From the NCBI GenBank assembly GCA_037074765.1, contig JBAMDO010000030.1, forward strand, positions 62,001 through 126,000: a stretch of 64,000 nucleotides of DNA. The letters are read 5' to 3'. Each line of letters opens with the position of its first letter. Positions within the stretch are counted from its first letter, which is position 1. The notes under the pieces were generated by a model. The model did not search any database, was not told the origin of the DNA, and worked only from the letters and a program-made list of their open reading frames with translations. The translations under genes were made by a program, and so were the position numbers. Of the stretch, positions 33,030-45,807 are shown in pieces. Origin of the DNA: Mansonella perstans. Its lineage: Eukaryota > Nematoda > Chromadorea > Rhabditida > Onchocercidae.

Positions 33030-36000
33030 TCAAGCGGCTCCTTTTTTAATAACATCTATGATTTGCTGTTTGTATGCATCCGACAGGCCAGCCTGGAAAA
33101 ATAATAAGACTGTTCCATCCTGAAAAACATTAAACGACACTATTTCTACAGGAGACATTGTAAATGAAGAAGAAATGATTAGGCAAATTTTCCAACTATT
33201 TTTAAAGGCTTATTTAAGACAGTGCTAATCTCAAAAAAAATAAAAAACAAAATTTTCTTCCGAAAAAATTTTCTTTCTTATTTTTTATTGCATAACTTGT
33301 TCTGAATGATTTTTGATAATCAGCAGAACCTCGCCGACTGAATAGTTCAAAAATATACTTTTTGTCCGTTTTTAAAATTCAATTATTTCTTTTGAAACCA
33401 TAACTGACAAACCTGCTCGCCACACTTCATAACTTGAAGAACTTTCTTCAGATCAATTTTTTCCTTCTGTCGTCCCAGTTGATAAACCAACTTTGCTTTA
33501 TTTAGCCACTGCTCTCTTGTATTTCCGATGACAGATGCCAGAACACGATATGAGAGATCATCATCTACAATCATAAGATTTGCACTGAACTGATGAAAAT
33601 TGGCAGGAAAGAAATTATTATATACAGATAAGTCGCAAAAGCAACTAACAATCTAATAGCATTTAAGACAATGTCTTGGAAATAGGACCTCATTATAATC
33701 CTATAAAATCTAACTAGCTCATCAAGATCCCTGAACAACTGATCTTAGATTTGTGGCAAAAGATCATCTAGAATGAAATATTAATAGACCTTAATTATCT
33801 CAAGTAATCCAGATTTTTATTTATGCCATATTAAAAAGTTATGACCGTTTTTAAAATTATTAGAAACATCATAATTCTATAAGGTCTAATTGCAAAATAA
33901 GAAGTGCAGTAAAGTATATTTACTAAATGTAGCAATTACCAATATGCCAAGAAAGAACTTACTTACCTAATATGAGTTGTTTATAGCGATTAACAATGGC
34001 AGGTGTACCATATCTTGGTGCCGTACATTCCGGGTATGAAATTAACGTAAATGTATAATCTTCGAAATCAAGTGTCTTTCTTGGAGACAAAATTTCGATT
34101 AAATGTTTCGTCAAACTTTCTTCTACCTTTGATATTTAATATAATTAGAAACACAACCAATATTTAAAACAATCTACAAAGAAAAATCCTTTCAAAATTT
34201 ATGATTCGTCATCAAATTAGTAAAAGAGAGAAACCTGGCTCCTAACAGCTAAAGCAAGCAGAGAGGACAGAATGCAATCCGCAGAGGTCAACTTTTCCAA
34301 ATTACTATGAAACTGACGACAGATATATTAAATATAATGAACAGAACGGTTTACGGCCTGCATCGTTGCTTCTTTCAACAAATGCATTATGGCACTCGAT
34401 AAACAGCTACGATATGCAGAATACATGGCAAAATAAGCAAGTAGTCGCGATAATCCTCTTACATTATCATCCTTAGAAGACGTGCTCAGCGGAGGTGAAA
34501 TACAGCTTCCTGAAGAAAGAGAGCAGGCTTCACGTTCCTCCACTACCGACTGCCTTGCATGAATTCTGTCAAATCGTACATCTAGCGACAAAATCACAAT
34601 ATCAATTGCATCAGGCGACAATTCAGTCTCCTGAGGACATCCAAATAAATTAGATCTGTAAGTGATTTGACTTTAAATTGTTATAAATCCAACTTTTACA
34701 ATCGGTTATACATTTTCCTCTATTAAATATCTCTATTCTTATAGGTATTTTAATAATCCTTAATAATAAATTTGAAACCTCCCAAATTTTTCTTAAAAAA
34801 ATTTTTAATAATGCCCTTTCTTACATTCTGTTAAATGCTGGGTAAAGAGACAGTTCTAAAGTTGAATAGCTTATTGGTAGTAAGTAATATGTGGCATTCA
34901 ATACTTACACAAAGACGTGTTGATATTCCTCTGCATATAACATACGGACGCAGCCTAATGGCAACAGACTGGAAAGTGCAAGCAAAAAACGTTTAGCTAG
35001 AACTTCGTTATCACACTTCAACGTAATCTAGAAAAAAATTTCACATTAATAAATAAAATCATTTGAAAACAATAAAAATATCCTGTCCATTTTGCGCGTT
35101 ACCAACTGGAAATTATGATTCAATAAATAAGCTCTGCAAGTCTTCTACAAAGCATTATACAAACTACCTGACCACCAGTAACCAATTGTGTCAAAACAAT
35201 ATCCAGGATATTTTGGCCATTAATTTTCGGTAAATTTTCGAGCATGTGCGCAATTTGCCGTAACGTATCAAAACAATCCAAATGTCTTGAACGATTTATA
35301 TTATTAGCATTTGCCACATTATCAACTTTCAACTCATGTTCTTTCATTACGAGCATATCCTGTGTTGGCACTCCTTCCAGTAAATATTCTTTGCACAGAC
35401 GTGTTTGTGTACGCAATATACAAACCATAAACCTAAAAAAGATCGAACGCTATTCACACAGCTGACAGGGATTTGATATTTCAAAACAGTATCACAAAGA
35501 CACGCTGAGAATAATAAAGTCAAAAAAGTGCTCAATTATCACCACCAATGGATAAAGTTTAACAGAATAAAGATGTTAATTTGATGAGATGTCATAATTT
35601 GAGTGATGTTTCAGGTCTATAAATTTTACGGTTGAAAAAAAACTTAGGATCAAAATAAAAAGTCCTACATATGAAATTGTGTGAAAACATCTGCACGACC
35701 AGTAATTACAGCCAAACTTCGTGACGTATCCAATTTGAGCTTGGTAACATGAGTACGCAAAAAGTGCGCCGGCAACAGTGCGGAACGCGATGCCGCAGCC
35801 TGCTTTAGTGCTTCGTTAGTTGAATCGCTTTGCTCACGGTCAAAAACTATATTTGATTCCATCTGAAGATTTGGGAAATTTCGAAAGAAAATCAAAGAAT
35901 GAATTAAATTACCATTCAATATGAAGAATTTTCCGAAAATTGAATTTTGAATTCTAGAAGCTACTACGTGATATCTCCCAAATGGATATGGTCCGATCAT

Positions 36001-37799
36001 CCTCCCTCAACGATGCATCAAACAAGTTGAAAGTAAGTTCATAATTTACAAATTTATTAATCATCACAACATTAACCTGCAAAAATCGAATGGCAGATGA
36101 CATTGTTGAAACAAAAAAGTGGTAATTACTGGTGATGAATAATTTATCAATAGATACAAGGATAAGTGAAAGAAAACGTGAGAAACCACGTGCTTTATAA
36201 TCACGCAACCTGAAATTACAAACGGAAAGTCACAAAAAAAAAATTCCATTTACATGAGAAAGATATCACGTAGACTAAATTTTGATTGACTAAATAAGAC
36301 TAAATCGACCGTCAATATTAAAAGCATATCCCTTAGAAGTGTATAGTTCTCTAATGTTATTATGTGCTATCCATGGCTAAAGACGATAAGCTATGCTTAA
36401 CTCATATTGGTCATTGTAAGGGATGAATATTTCAAAGTAATCAAATGGACATAGAAAATAAAATCTAAATTACTGAAAGAACATTAGACTAACGAATTTC
36501 AAAATCAAACTTCACAATAATGCTATCTCTTTGTAGAGATTAAAGGTGTCTGATACAACGATAAACCTGAACGTATAGGACAATGTATAGCCATGTTCAT
36601 CATCCCCAAATAAAATTACACCATCCTTCGTCTCCGTATTTGCTTCTTCCCATGGGCTTTCCAATTTTATTGTATCATGCTGTATCGGTGCACTTCGCGG
36701 TTTCATCGGACTTAGTTTAGGCTTGTTATCCCTCGGAGTAGTTATTACTTCACAGCTTAACGAATGAAGACATGAGTACTTCACCAAATGAAGCACCCGG
36801 TCATTTAACGCATCCTGAAAAATAATTATCTGCAAGCAAAACAATACAATAACAAGTAAATGCTCTTTTCAAACCTATAACTGATTTTAGAAAACTGAAT
36901 GTGAATTTTTTAGCCTTTTACTACCGGTCAATACTGCGATATTCTTTTAAATAGTTGGAAGTCGTTGAAACGGAAAATTTACATCATTTTTTTGTTCTGA
37001 TAGCTTTGCTAGATGATAAAAAAGATAGCAAACATAGAGATAGAGAGTAAATTTTCTAGAAAGAAACAGATATTTACGATATACAGAAACAATTTTCAAT
37101 ACTTGTGTAGTAATATAACTTATTCCAGCTTCAATATCATCCGTAATTAAACCCGTGCCATCAACGAACGATGTACATGCGACGCAACGTGGTTCCTCGG
37201 TGATTAAATGAGCACGAAAATTCTCTTAAAAGAATTTAAATTAACTAAAAGAAATTAAAAAGCCACATCAAACTGCATCCACACAATAAACATATATACA
37301 TGCAAAATGATTATTCAATCAATAAAACTACTCTTTTATTACACAAGGAATTCAACAACTCTATGTTCTGACAGTGCAACAATTTTCCTTTTATATGACG
37401 GGGTCCGACTGCACAATTAACATAAAAAAATGTGATGTGTAAAATTGCTAATTAAAACTGACTACTATCAGAACACACACCAAACATTCATTTTTCTATT
37501 TTCTCTTACACATGCTGGCTGGAAACAATGGTTGAAAATAAAAAAAGAATAAGGGACGTGAAACGTAGAGTAATATCTGATGGTCAATGTTTAGTTCTCG
37601 TTTTTACGTCCACTTTAACATAAATCAGTGAAAAGTGAAAAATGAAAAACTGACTAGTCGAAACAAATGTTGGTGATCCTTTACTCGTAGTTGGTAAGCA
37701 GTAATCCTGCCGTAAATTTCCGGGTATCGACTGTGTTGTTAGCAAAACTCGCGGGCCATGACTTTCACAGAAGTGACACAATGCTAATACTGCTTGCAT
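33030..37799 (-). CDS. flcn: Folliculin (FLCN/BHD), DENN-family GTPase regulator
   Basis: Folliculin with FNIP forms a GAP for RagC/D at the lysosome and links amino-acid supply, AMPK and TFE-type transcription factors. The start at 37799 reads MQAVLALCHFCESHGPRVLL, nearly the family N-terminus (MNAIVALCHFCELHGPR). Exon 2 (about 37230-37090) carries ITEEPRCVACTSFVDG and YITTQVLKIV. Exon 3 (about 36817-36570) has HSLSCEV and ILFGDDEHGYTLSYTFR, matching LSCEV...FFGDEQHGFVFSHTF. Then come RDYKARGFSRFLSLILVSID (longin domain), the LLEGVPTQDMLV segment, and DENN exons with SPDAIDIVILSLDVRF and EQWLNKAKLVYQLGRQKEK. The last exon reads DGTVLLFFQAGLSDAYKQQI and ends TGA at 33030-33032. Exon 1 most likely ends at A/GTCAGT near 37650, which restores phase with exon 2. 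All major segments are present and the gene looks intact. Confidence 0.93.
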
Positions 37800-37993
37800 G
37801 GCAGGCAGTGTTTTCGTTTAGCTTTTCCGAAAAATAACCAGATCGAATGAAATTCGAGTTAAATTCTCCCTAACAATTAATTAAGTTCCGTCCGTAAATG
37901 TTAAACACCACTGACGCGAAAAAATGCAGCACACATGAAGTTACGCCAAAATTTCCTTTGTAAAAATGCGGATACAAAGTAACGTTCAAATTT

Positions 37994-38304
37994 GCAAGAT
38001 TTGCTAATAATTACTTACTTACAACGCCTTGAAACTTACAGCTCAGAAAATTCAGAGAGCTCTAAAATAATATAAGATTTCAGGTCTTTCAGGTCAAAGG
38101 ATTTCAGAATCACTTAGTATACTGAGTCATCAAGTCAAACACCCGAACTCAGACATATATATCAGGCTCAAACGCAAGATGTGCTAATAATTACGCCTAG
38201 AAACTTACAGCTCAGAAAATTCAGACAGCTCTAACATAATGTGGGATTTCAGGTCAGAGGATTTTAGTATTGCTGAGTTAGCAAGTCAAAAAACCCGAAC
38301 TCAG
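37994..38304. repeat. 180-bp tandem repeat, about 1.7 copies
   Basis: A unit beginning GCAAGAT(T/G)TGCTAATAA at 37994 recurs from 38174. Shared blocks include GAAACTTACAGCTCAGAAAA and CCCGAACTCAGA. The copies differ by substitutions and small indels. The repeat lies 0.2 kb upstream of the folliculin start. Confidence 0.8.
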
Positions 38305-38555
38305 ATGACCAGTATGATGGATACCGCGACTTTCTGAAAGTTGAACGAAAAACCAGTATCGGTAAAAACCAAGCATTAAGTCTCGCTATGTCACTCAGAG
38401 TAGTTGGTCACTCATCACTAAATTCCAAAGTGACCCGAGGAATTGCACAATGCAACAATTGAGAACCATTGGGTAAATGTGTACTTTTTGTATCTAATTG
38501 AATAAAATATTTCCAAAATTCTTCAATTATATCTGTGAAGGCATAAAGACAAAGA

Positions 38556-38989
38556 TCATATGTTACGCTGTGTCGAAACTTTCATCAATAATGTGCCATT
38601 ACCAATTATTTGCAACAAATTGGAGCAATAGAATTGAAAATTCAAATTAAAAATAACAGATTCTTCTCCCTTCCATATAACAACTAATTCCAGATCAGCT
38701 AGCTTACGTAGAACGTGACTTCTCAAGAAAAATTGCAAAAAATAAAATTTATAGCACCCTTAGTCTTTACATCCCAACTTCTCTCTTTTCCACTATTGAC
38801 TATCGGGCTATCCTTTCCATTGCATCCTGAAACATCCTGAAACAGTATTCTGTCCAATAATCCTTGTTTGATGAGTGAGTTACCTCCAATAAATAAAATA
38901 TCTCCACTCTCTACGCTTTTTAATTGTTCCAACTTAATCACTCTATACTGCAAGTATAGTTTCTCTATTTTTCTTTTCATTAACAACAA
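38556..38989 (-). CDS. Hypothetical small gene between eIF3D and folliculin
   Basis: On the minus strand 38989-38723 encodes 88 codons beginning MLLMKRKIEKLYLQYRVIKL, a lysine/leucine-rich stretch that would suit a helix or coiled coil, then SGDILFIGGNSLIKQGLLDR. An overlapping frame, 38738-38556, reads LRSHVLRKLADLELVVIWKG and ends TQRNI. The two could be spliced, but no convincing junction was fixed. It lies in the 1.6 kb between the eIF3D 3' end and the folliculin 5' end. No family is recognised. Confidence 0.25.
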
Positions 38990-39393
38990 TTCACCGGCAA
39001 TTTCAACAAATTAGAACAACAAAAACAAATAGTTGGGAATCAGTCAAGAAAATGAAAGGGTATTCATCCTAATATCCACAAAACGATTCATGAATTTCCA
39101 ATAAACTCAAGTCTTGATTGAGGAAATATTAATACTCACAATTTTATGACACAGCACAAAAAAAGCGAATTTGTAATAATCTCAAAAAGGAAAAAAAAGT
39201 ACCGAAATTTGAAAATCTATATTTTTTTTAAAAAAAAAAGACCTCACAATTAAGAAATCAAGCCATAAATAGAGTAAAATGTGAGCAAAGACGTAAAAAT
39301 CACTCAAAATAAGAATAAGCAATTATAAAAGTTCAAGCTAATACATTTCCACAATTTCTCCAAAATTTTAAAGAGTTTTCCAATTCTCTATAC

Positions 39394-42300
39394 CTAAACA
39401 TCATCATCTGAATTCTCGTCACTCGAACTACTGCTTTCTTCTTCTGTACTTGATTCGAATGTTCCTTCAGGTAATGAATAAAGTCGTACCGCTTGCTGAA
39501 AATCAAAAGAGAAGTCAGTTATTTATTTAGTACACTGAAACAAATATATTTTCTAATTAAATAAAAGTATTCCGTACTGAGAAATCAATTTTACACTTCA
39601 TAATATGACCATATAAAACATATATATGTCAGTGATGGACGAAGTATAAATACTTGACACCAAAAAAATATAAACATAATGGGCGGAAAATTAATTTATT
39701 ACCTCCTATTCCCAACAAAATCTAAAAAGTGATAAAATAGACCAATTATTTAATTGCATCTATCTGTAAAGACTTGGATTCAATATAAATCGTACAGTTG
39801 GAATACTTTTCTTTGATTATCTTCTTCCCGATTTCAGTTCGAACATTAAAAAGAAAAAATTCGTACCTTATTTGGATCTTTTAGCAAAAGATACTTTCCT
39901 GGTGGTTGCTTCATGCAATGATCAATAATACAACGCAAAATGCCCCAGGCATTATCCAAATTCAACGTAATATTTGTTGCAAATTCAGTTGGCTTGTACT
40001 GTTGAGTACCGAGAATAACGTGACTAGCACTATTGCGTATACTTAATCGTGAAACGTATCTAAAAATCCTGTGATTTTTTCAAAATTACATTTGATTTTC
40101 GACAATAACAGAGATGTGAAAAAGTAAAAAACAAAGTTGAATTTGTAAATTCCTAGAATTACGACAGATGAACGGAAAAAAATATTGTCAATTGGACTGA
40201 CTGGTACTTTCATTATGGTAGCAGATGTTTTTGCAAACTTCATGCCACGCACGAATCCTCTATAGTTAAGTCAAATTAACTTTTCGTACACCTATTAGAT
40301 TTCTTGTAATCTTATAGTTGAACTTCCAATTCTGAAAGTAGAAACGAACCCAAATTTAATCTGGTCTGAACCAGCCAAAAGTGCTTGTAATGTCCATTTT
40401 GCTAGTTTACAGCTGTTATTTTGTAATTCCGTAGCAAGAACCGCACCTTTCTGGGTGTCCAGCTTACTTCGCCAATCGACACCGCTGGCCATCTGAAAAT
40501 TTTCAATCTTAGTTTTTTTCATTATAGTACTAATGACAAATACTTATCATCTGAAATTTCGGTATTTCATAATCAACATTTAAGTTCATAAATCTCATCT
40601 CGTTTCTTTTTGGTTTGAATATTCTCATGTTTGTAACTTGAAATTTAAATTTGAATTTTAACCCTTGAATCCCATTCATTGAATGCTTTTATAGTCAGCA
40701 TTTGTGTTTCACCGTTTGGTCCTGTAGTAACTCCATCATGTTCCGTACGACAAATAAGACGAACTTCGGTACCATCTGTTTGACGTCCCAAATACCACGA
40801 ACGATACCTTCAATTTATTATAAATATCTTCACAAGTGTAATTCATTAATATCGAGATTTCGATTATGGCGATGTTTCTTTTTACTATCATTCCTTAAGT
40901 TACATTCTTCTGCTATATCTGGATATAATTCGATAAAAGTAATTTGGATTTAATAAAGAGAACTAGTATAAGCATAAACGATAATTTTACTTATTTTAAT
41001 TAAACATCTAAAAAAGCAACAAATACTTGTAAAAGTTCCAAGCAAACTGTTGCAGATCAAATGTTCAAAATTCTAGAGAGATCAATAAATTTAAAAATAA
41101 TGCTTAATTTTAAAAGATTTCGTTCGCGTTAATACATCACATAGCGTTAATAATTCTAGCGAAATAATGCCACTTTGTCTGATGAACAAAAACTAGAATA
41201 TTAAATTTAGAAATCGCACAAGACTAACTTGTACGCAACGCAAGAATCCGCATCTGCATCACCTTCATCGAATGGAAGACGTGGATTATCATATTTGAAA
41301 GGTTCTTCGTTCTAAATTCAATTAAAAATTAGCGCAACAAAAAAAAATTCCGGTAATGTTAGCATTCCTTATCGAGATGAATGCCTTCAAGGTACGATAA
41401 ACTTACTCTTTTGAGTACCATACGACGGAAATTTTGATTTATGTAGAGAGCCTCTGTAGCAAGGTTACGTGGATGATTAATACTTGTGGTATCGTCGCTA
41501 CTTGGAGCATCTGGCGAAGTTTCGCTCACTGTTAAAGCATCTAAAATTCGACAGCATTGAACTGCGCGATTGAATAGCAATCGTTAAATCTGGTGAATAC
41601 AAAGAAGAACAATTGATTTCAATCATTTGGCTAATCAAATAAATGCTAGAATGTTGTGGACAACAAGAGACTAAAATTAATTGATTTTCTCTATTTTCAT
41701 CGCCGATTATTTTGGAAATGGCGAGCGTAATTGAATTATCTTTACTGAAATATATCTGTTGAAATGGCTTAGGCCAAGTACGCTTATTAAATGGGACTAT
41801 CATGAAGAAAAGCATACGAACGTACCAACTGGATTTGAAAAACCACCCGTATCACGTTTATCAAAGAACAGCTTATCACCAACACGATAAGCGATAACAT
41901 CCCAACTATAAACTGACCGTGTAGCTGCCATTAGTGTTGCTAATATCATATCTGTTGCAAAAACATTCCCAGCATTTTCCTGAGCTAACTGGAAACAAAT
42001 TTTTTATTACCGGAACTATACGCTTAATCATTACCGACTGCATGCTCGACTCATACTTAAATGAAAAATATAAGCATTTAATAATAGTAAACTTATGTAA
42101 TCAACCTTCTGGATTATAGGATCCTCGGTCGTCGTCAAATTATAAAATGTGCCGCCACAGCGTTGCAACGGTTTCTCTGTTCGCACTGTTACACGATCAA
42201 ACACTTTATCGTAATAATAAAGTTGACCATAACGATGACTGTTTCTGAACAAATTTCAGTGCAACAGCAAAACCTTGACTCATATTCTACATGACAATAG

Positions 42301-43827
42301 CTATAAGTCGAAATATTCTTCATAAAATTAGACCGAAAATGCGCTACCAGAGCGATAAACTAGTCAAAACGTACACATCCTGGCCTGGTTCGATGTTTGG
42401 TAGATTAAGTTTAGCAAGACGTGGAAAATCCATTTCTTCCAAAACTTGCCACTCAGGACGTACAGCAATACTTGCAGCTAACTGTTTTTGATTACGTTGA
42501 TCCCATCGACCATAACCTTGTCCACCACGGCCACGACCACGCGTACCACCTCCACGTCGTTGCCACTGTTTGAATGCTTTTTGTTGTTCTCTTAAAAAAA
42601 AAAAAAAACCATAACATCAGTATGTAAATTCAATTTTTGGGCACAAAAAAAAACAACTCACTTTGCAATGCTACGTTTAATCTTTTGATTTTGTCCGTAA
42701 TTTGCTTGAGTTCGTCGCTCATTCTCCTTCTGCACCAGTCTTCGCTGCAAACAATACAAAAATCATGCAAAAATTGACAGGAATGTAGAGATGTAGATCT
42801 GATGTTGTTTATTTTGGAAACATATACATTCTACAAGAATTCAATTTATATTATCAGCTCCTCCACAAATACCTCAGTTATTATTATGAATGCCATAATT
42901 TGAACATTAAGTACAATTTTGCATCTCTACTGTTTCATTGCACACAAAACATTCATAAAAATCAGGTACTCATTATATTAAGAACTAAGAGTTTAATCTT
43001 GAATTTTAAGAAAACAGTTCGACTAAATGCCGAAACTTAATTTACCGACTTATTACTAAGATATTTAATAATATTTTAGGTTAAATATCAATTTCCGAAA
43101 CCTTCCTCTTTAATTGTTTCAAAAAGGTTTCCATAATTCAAAAAATTAAATGGTTAAATTATTTGAACAACAAAAAAAAATTAGTCTTACATAGAACTGT
43201 TGTTGTTGGCGCATACGACCACCCTTTTGCATATTCGACCGTTGTGGTTTGCTTGTATCAACGAGTTGGAATGTAGCATCTTCCTCATCGTGAACATAAT
43301 CATACTGCGAACCAACAGCACCAGATGTATAAGGATTACCGTACCGACCATCTCCTGGAAGTAATAAAATATTATTCGAAATTAGTCTATCAGGTACATG
43401 AAACAAAACTGGTTTCATTTAAATGTATCGCAGCTATTAAAATGTACACTTATTCAGCGTGAAATTAAGTGAATAACTAGACTGTGGAGCAGCAATATGT
43501 GGACTTCCGGATGATCTATTTCTAATTGCCATGATTTCCTTCGATTCACTTGTTATGTGGATCCTACAAATCTGGCTATCAAACAAACGCAGTTGCAATG
43601 TTTCAACCGAGTACTGTCAAACCAATATAAAAAAACTTACGCCTAAATCGATCGTTATACTGCGTGACCCCGATCCAATCAGCTACTTTGCCAATTTTAT
43701 CGGCTTTATTGAATTGCTGATAGGGTAAATTTTTAAATTTATCCAACGTCCCGACCGGTCCCCAACCACTACGATTATCGAATACTTCCGGTAAATCGAA
43801 CAGCGGTTGATCCTGCTGTACGCCCAT
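39394..43827 (-). CDS. eif3d: Translation initiation factor eIF3 subunit D
   Basis: eIF3d is the cap-binding, mRNA-recruiting subunit of the cytoplasmic eIF3 complex on the 40S ribosome. The start at 43827 reads [20 protein letters not shown], then [20 protein letters not shown] and [12 protein letters not shown], matching the family N-terminus. Exon 2 carries [20 protein letters not shown], then the basic RNA-binding region rich in arginine, glycine and glutamine (about 42720-42480). Downstream are [77 protein letters not shown] sequence and [20 protein letters not shown]. The C-terminus is a short acidic tail (SDENSDDDV) ending TAG at 39394-39396. Homologues usually have a longer glutamate run there. 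About ten exons, all consistent, and no disruption seen. It is divergent from the repeat gene to its right. Confidence 0.95.
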
Positions 43828-45807
43828 ACTTAACGATAGCTAACAGATTTTTTTAGAAGACTCCTTGTTATTACTGAAATCATTAATTAACTGAATACCG
43901 AAAATTAAGTAAGAATGGAGGGAAAGAAGGATACGTTACCTAATGTAAGTGAAAACGCGGTAAACAATATCAAGTAAATACTAATTGATGAAATCAACTG
44001 ACTAAGGAGCGGTGGGGAGGGAAGTGATACTTAGAGTGGCCAATACGTAACTAAATAACGATATAAATTGAAGTTAGTGAAAAATGATGCAAACAAAACG
44101 AGGAGTACCAACATGAACTGCGTGATAAACTGGTGTAAATAAGATCTCATACTGTAAAGAATAATAAATTTAAATTAACAACAACAGTGAAAGAATTAAA
44201 ATGCAAAAAGAAAAAATGAAATGAAATAAAAAGATTTACACAAATAAAGCATCAAGCAAGGTAAACTAGGTTAAATAGGTGAATTAGTTAGGTAGGTCAA
44301 TGAGTAAACAAAGCAGAAAAAATATGAAAACTAACGAAATATGAAACTAATAACACTGAATGGAACACGAAGTTGCATAACAACTTAAGTAAATAAGATT
44401 TTCTAAATACGTCTCACAAAACTAAAAGTAAGGCGTAAAGTCATGTAAGCTCGAATAAGTGCAACTTTAGTTCGTACACTTCCGTAACCTGAAATGATGT
44501 GCAATAAATCAGCTTTTTATGTTGACATTTTTCGCCGAAATGGCAATATTTACGTCACTGACACTCAGGTAAATGGGCCCAAACTTAACTGGAATCAAAC
44601 TAATTGTCTCTGCAAAACATTGGCATTCCTGCATAATATCTTTTGGCCATATCGCTTGGATGAAATTTTCAATTGTTGGTTCAAATATATGAGCGGATTA
44701 GTAAGTATGTGCATAATGCAAGTTATGCTTGTCCGAGGTCATTTGTAATCGAAAGTTCATCTTCAAACGGAATATCAGTTAAGTACCGCATATAACAACA
44801 TATCTAGAACGTATAAAACTGAATTACCGAAGCTTTTTCCCAAAGAAACAAGAAATGGAACGAAGCAAAAAATATTCCATGCTCAACGTCACATACCGTC
44901 ACATTGGATTTGTGTCGCCATGAAATGGAAGAGAATTAATTGGAATTGCATGATTGTGACATTTAAGATATATTATTCAGTATTACAGTTAGAGTAATTT
45001 ATGATTTGTTATGGTCGTTACCATAACCCCTTTAGAATGATTTGTTATATAAGCCGTCACCATTACCAAATATTCATTTCCAATTCTTAAATGTATAGCA
45101 AGTGGTTGGTAAATCAGAGTGGGCCAACGTTTCAAATAGAAATCCCTATTATTTTAATGCAATACTTTCGCAGTAAGTATTCTGAAATCATCAGAAAAGT
45201 GTGCAGTTCTCGAAATCCAGAGTTTGTAAAGTTTATTTAATTAGTTTGACACTGACTATCCATTTAAAGGGTTTTTTTTTTTAATTTCTGATCAAGTTTG
45301 TGAAATTTTGAAAAACTAAATATTTGAAATGCATAAATTGAAAGCGAAGGGAAAGGAAAAAGTTTAAAGATTTTTACGAGCATTCATTTAAATAAATTTA
45401 GTGCTTAGCTCTAAAAAATGAAAAATATTTGTATGGAATATGAAATGCAATGACTAACATCAGTTGTTTATTATTTGAATTCTGAAGTTTAAAAAAATAT
45501 TTTCTTTGTAAGTCATCGTTTTACTTGCAGCCCGTGCAGCGATCAACTTTCTTTTAAAAAAAGTTTTAAAAAAGCCTTTTTTTTCGAAAAAAAAATTACT
45601 TTTAAAAATTATCATTTGAGGAGGAAAATTTGATTTCTGGAAAAAGTTGAATAAATGCCTAAATTTTGCTTGAATTCATGATCTGAGAGAGGGAACCGGA
45701 GCATTAATCGAATGAAATTGATTCGTTCATGTAGTAAAACGATTTGAATTATTTTTCAACTGACAATCTTTTTTGTTTCCTCATTGATGGGATACCGATT
45801 GTTTCAG
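43828..45807. promoter_or_regulatory. Divergent intergenic region, eIF3D and repeat gene
   Basis: Two kilobases between a minus-strand and a plus-strand gene. The 5' exons of the repeat gene may lie here. A plus-strand open stretch from 44494 (MMCNKSAFYVDIFRRNGNIY) runs to a good GTAAGT donor at about 44700, but its phase 0 end does not match the next exon directly, so it was not joined. Confidence 0.35.

Noticed and set aside
35244..35465. Plus-strand 73-codon ORF
   Set aside because: Shadow of a folliculin exon on the opposite strand.
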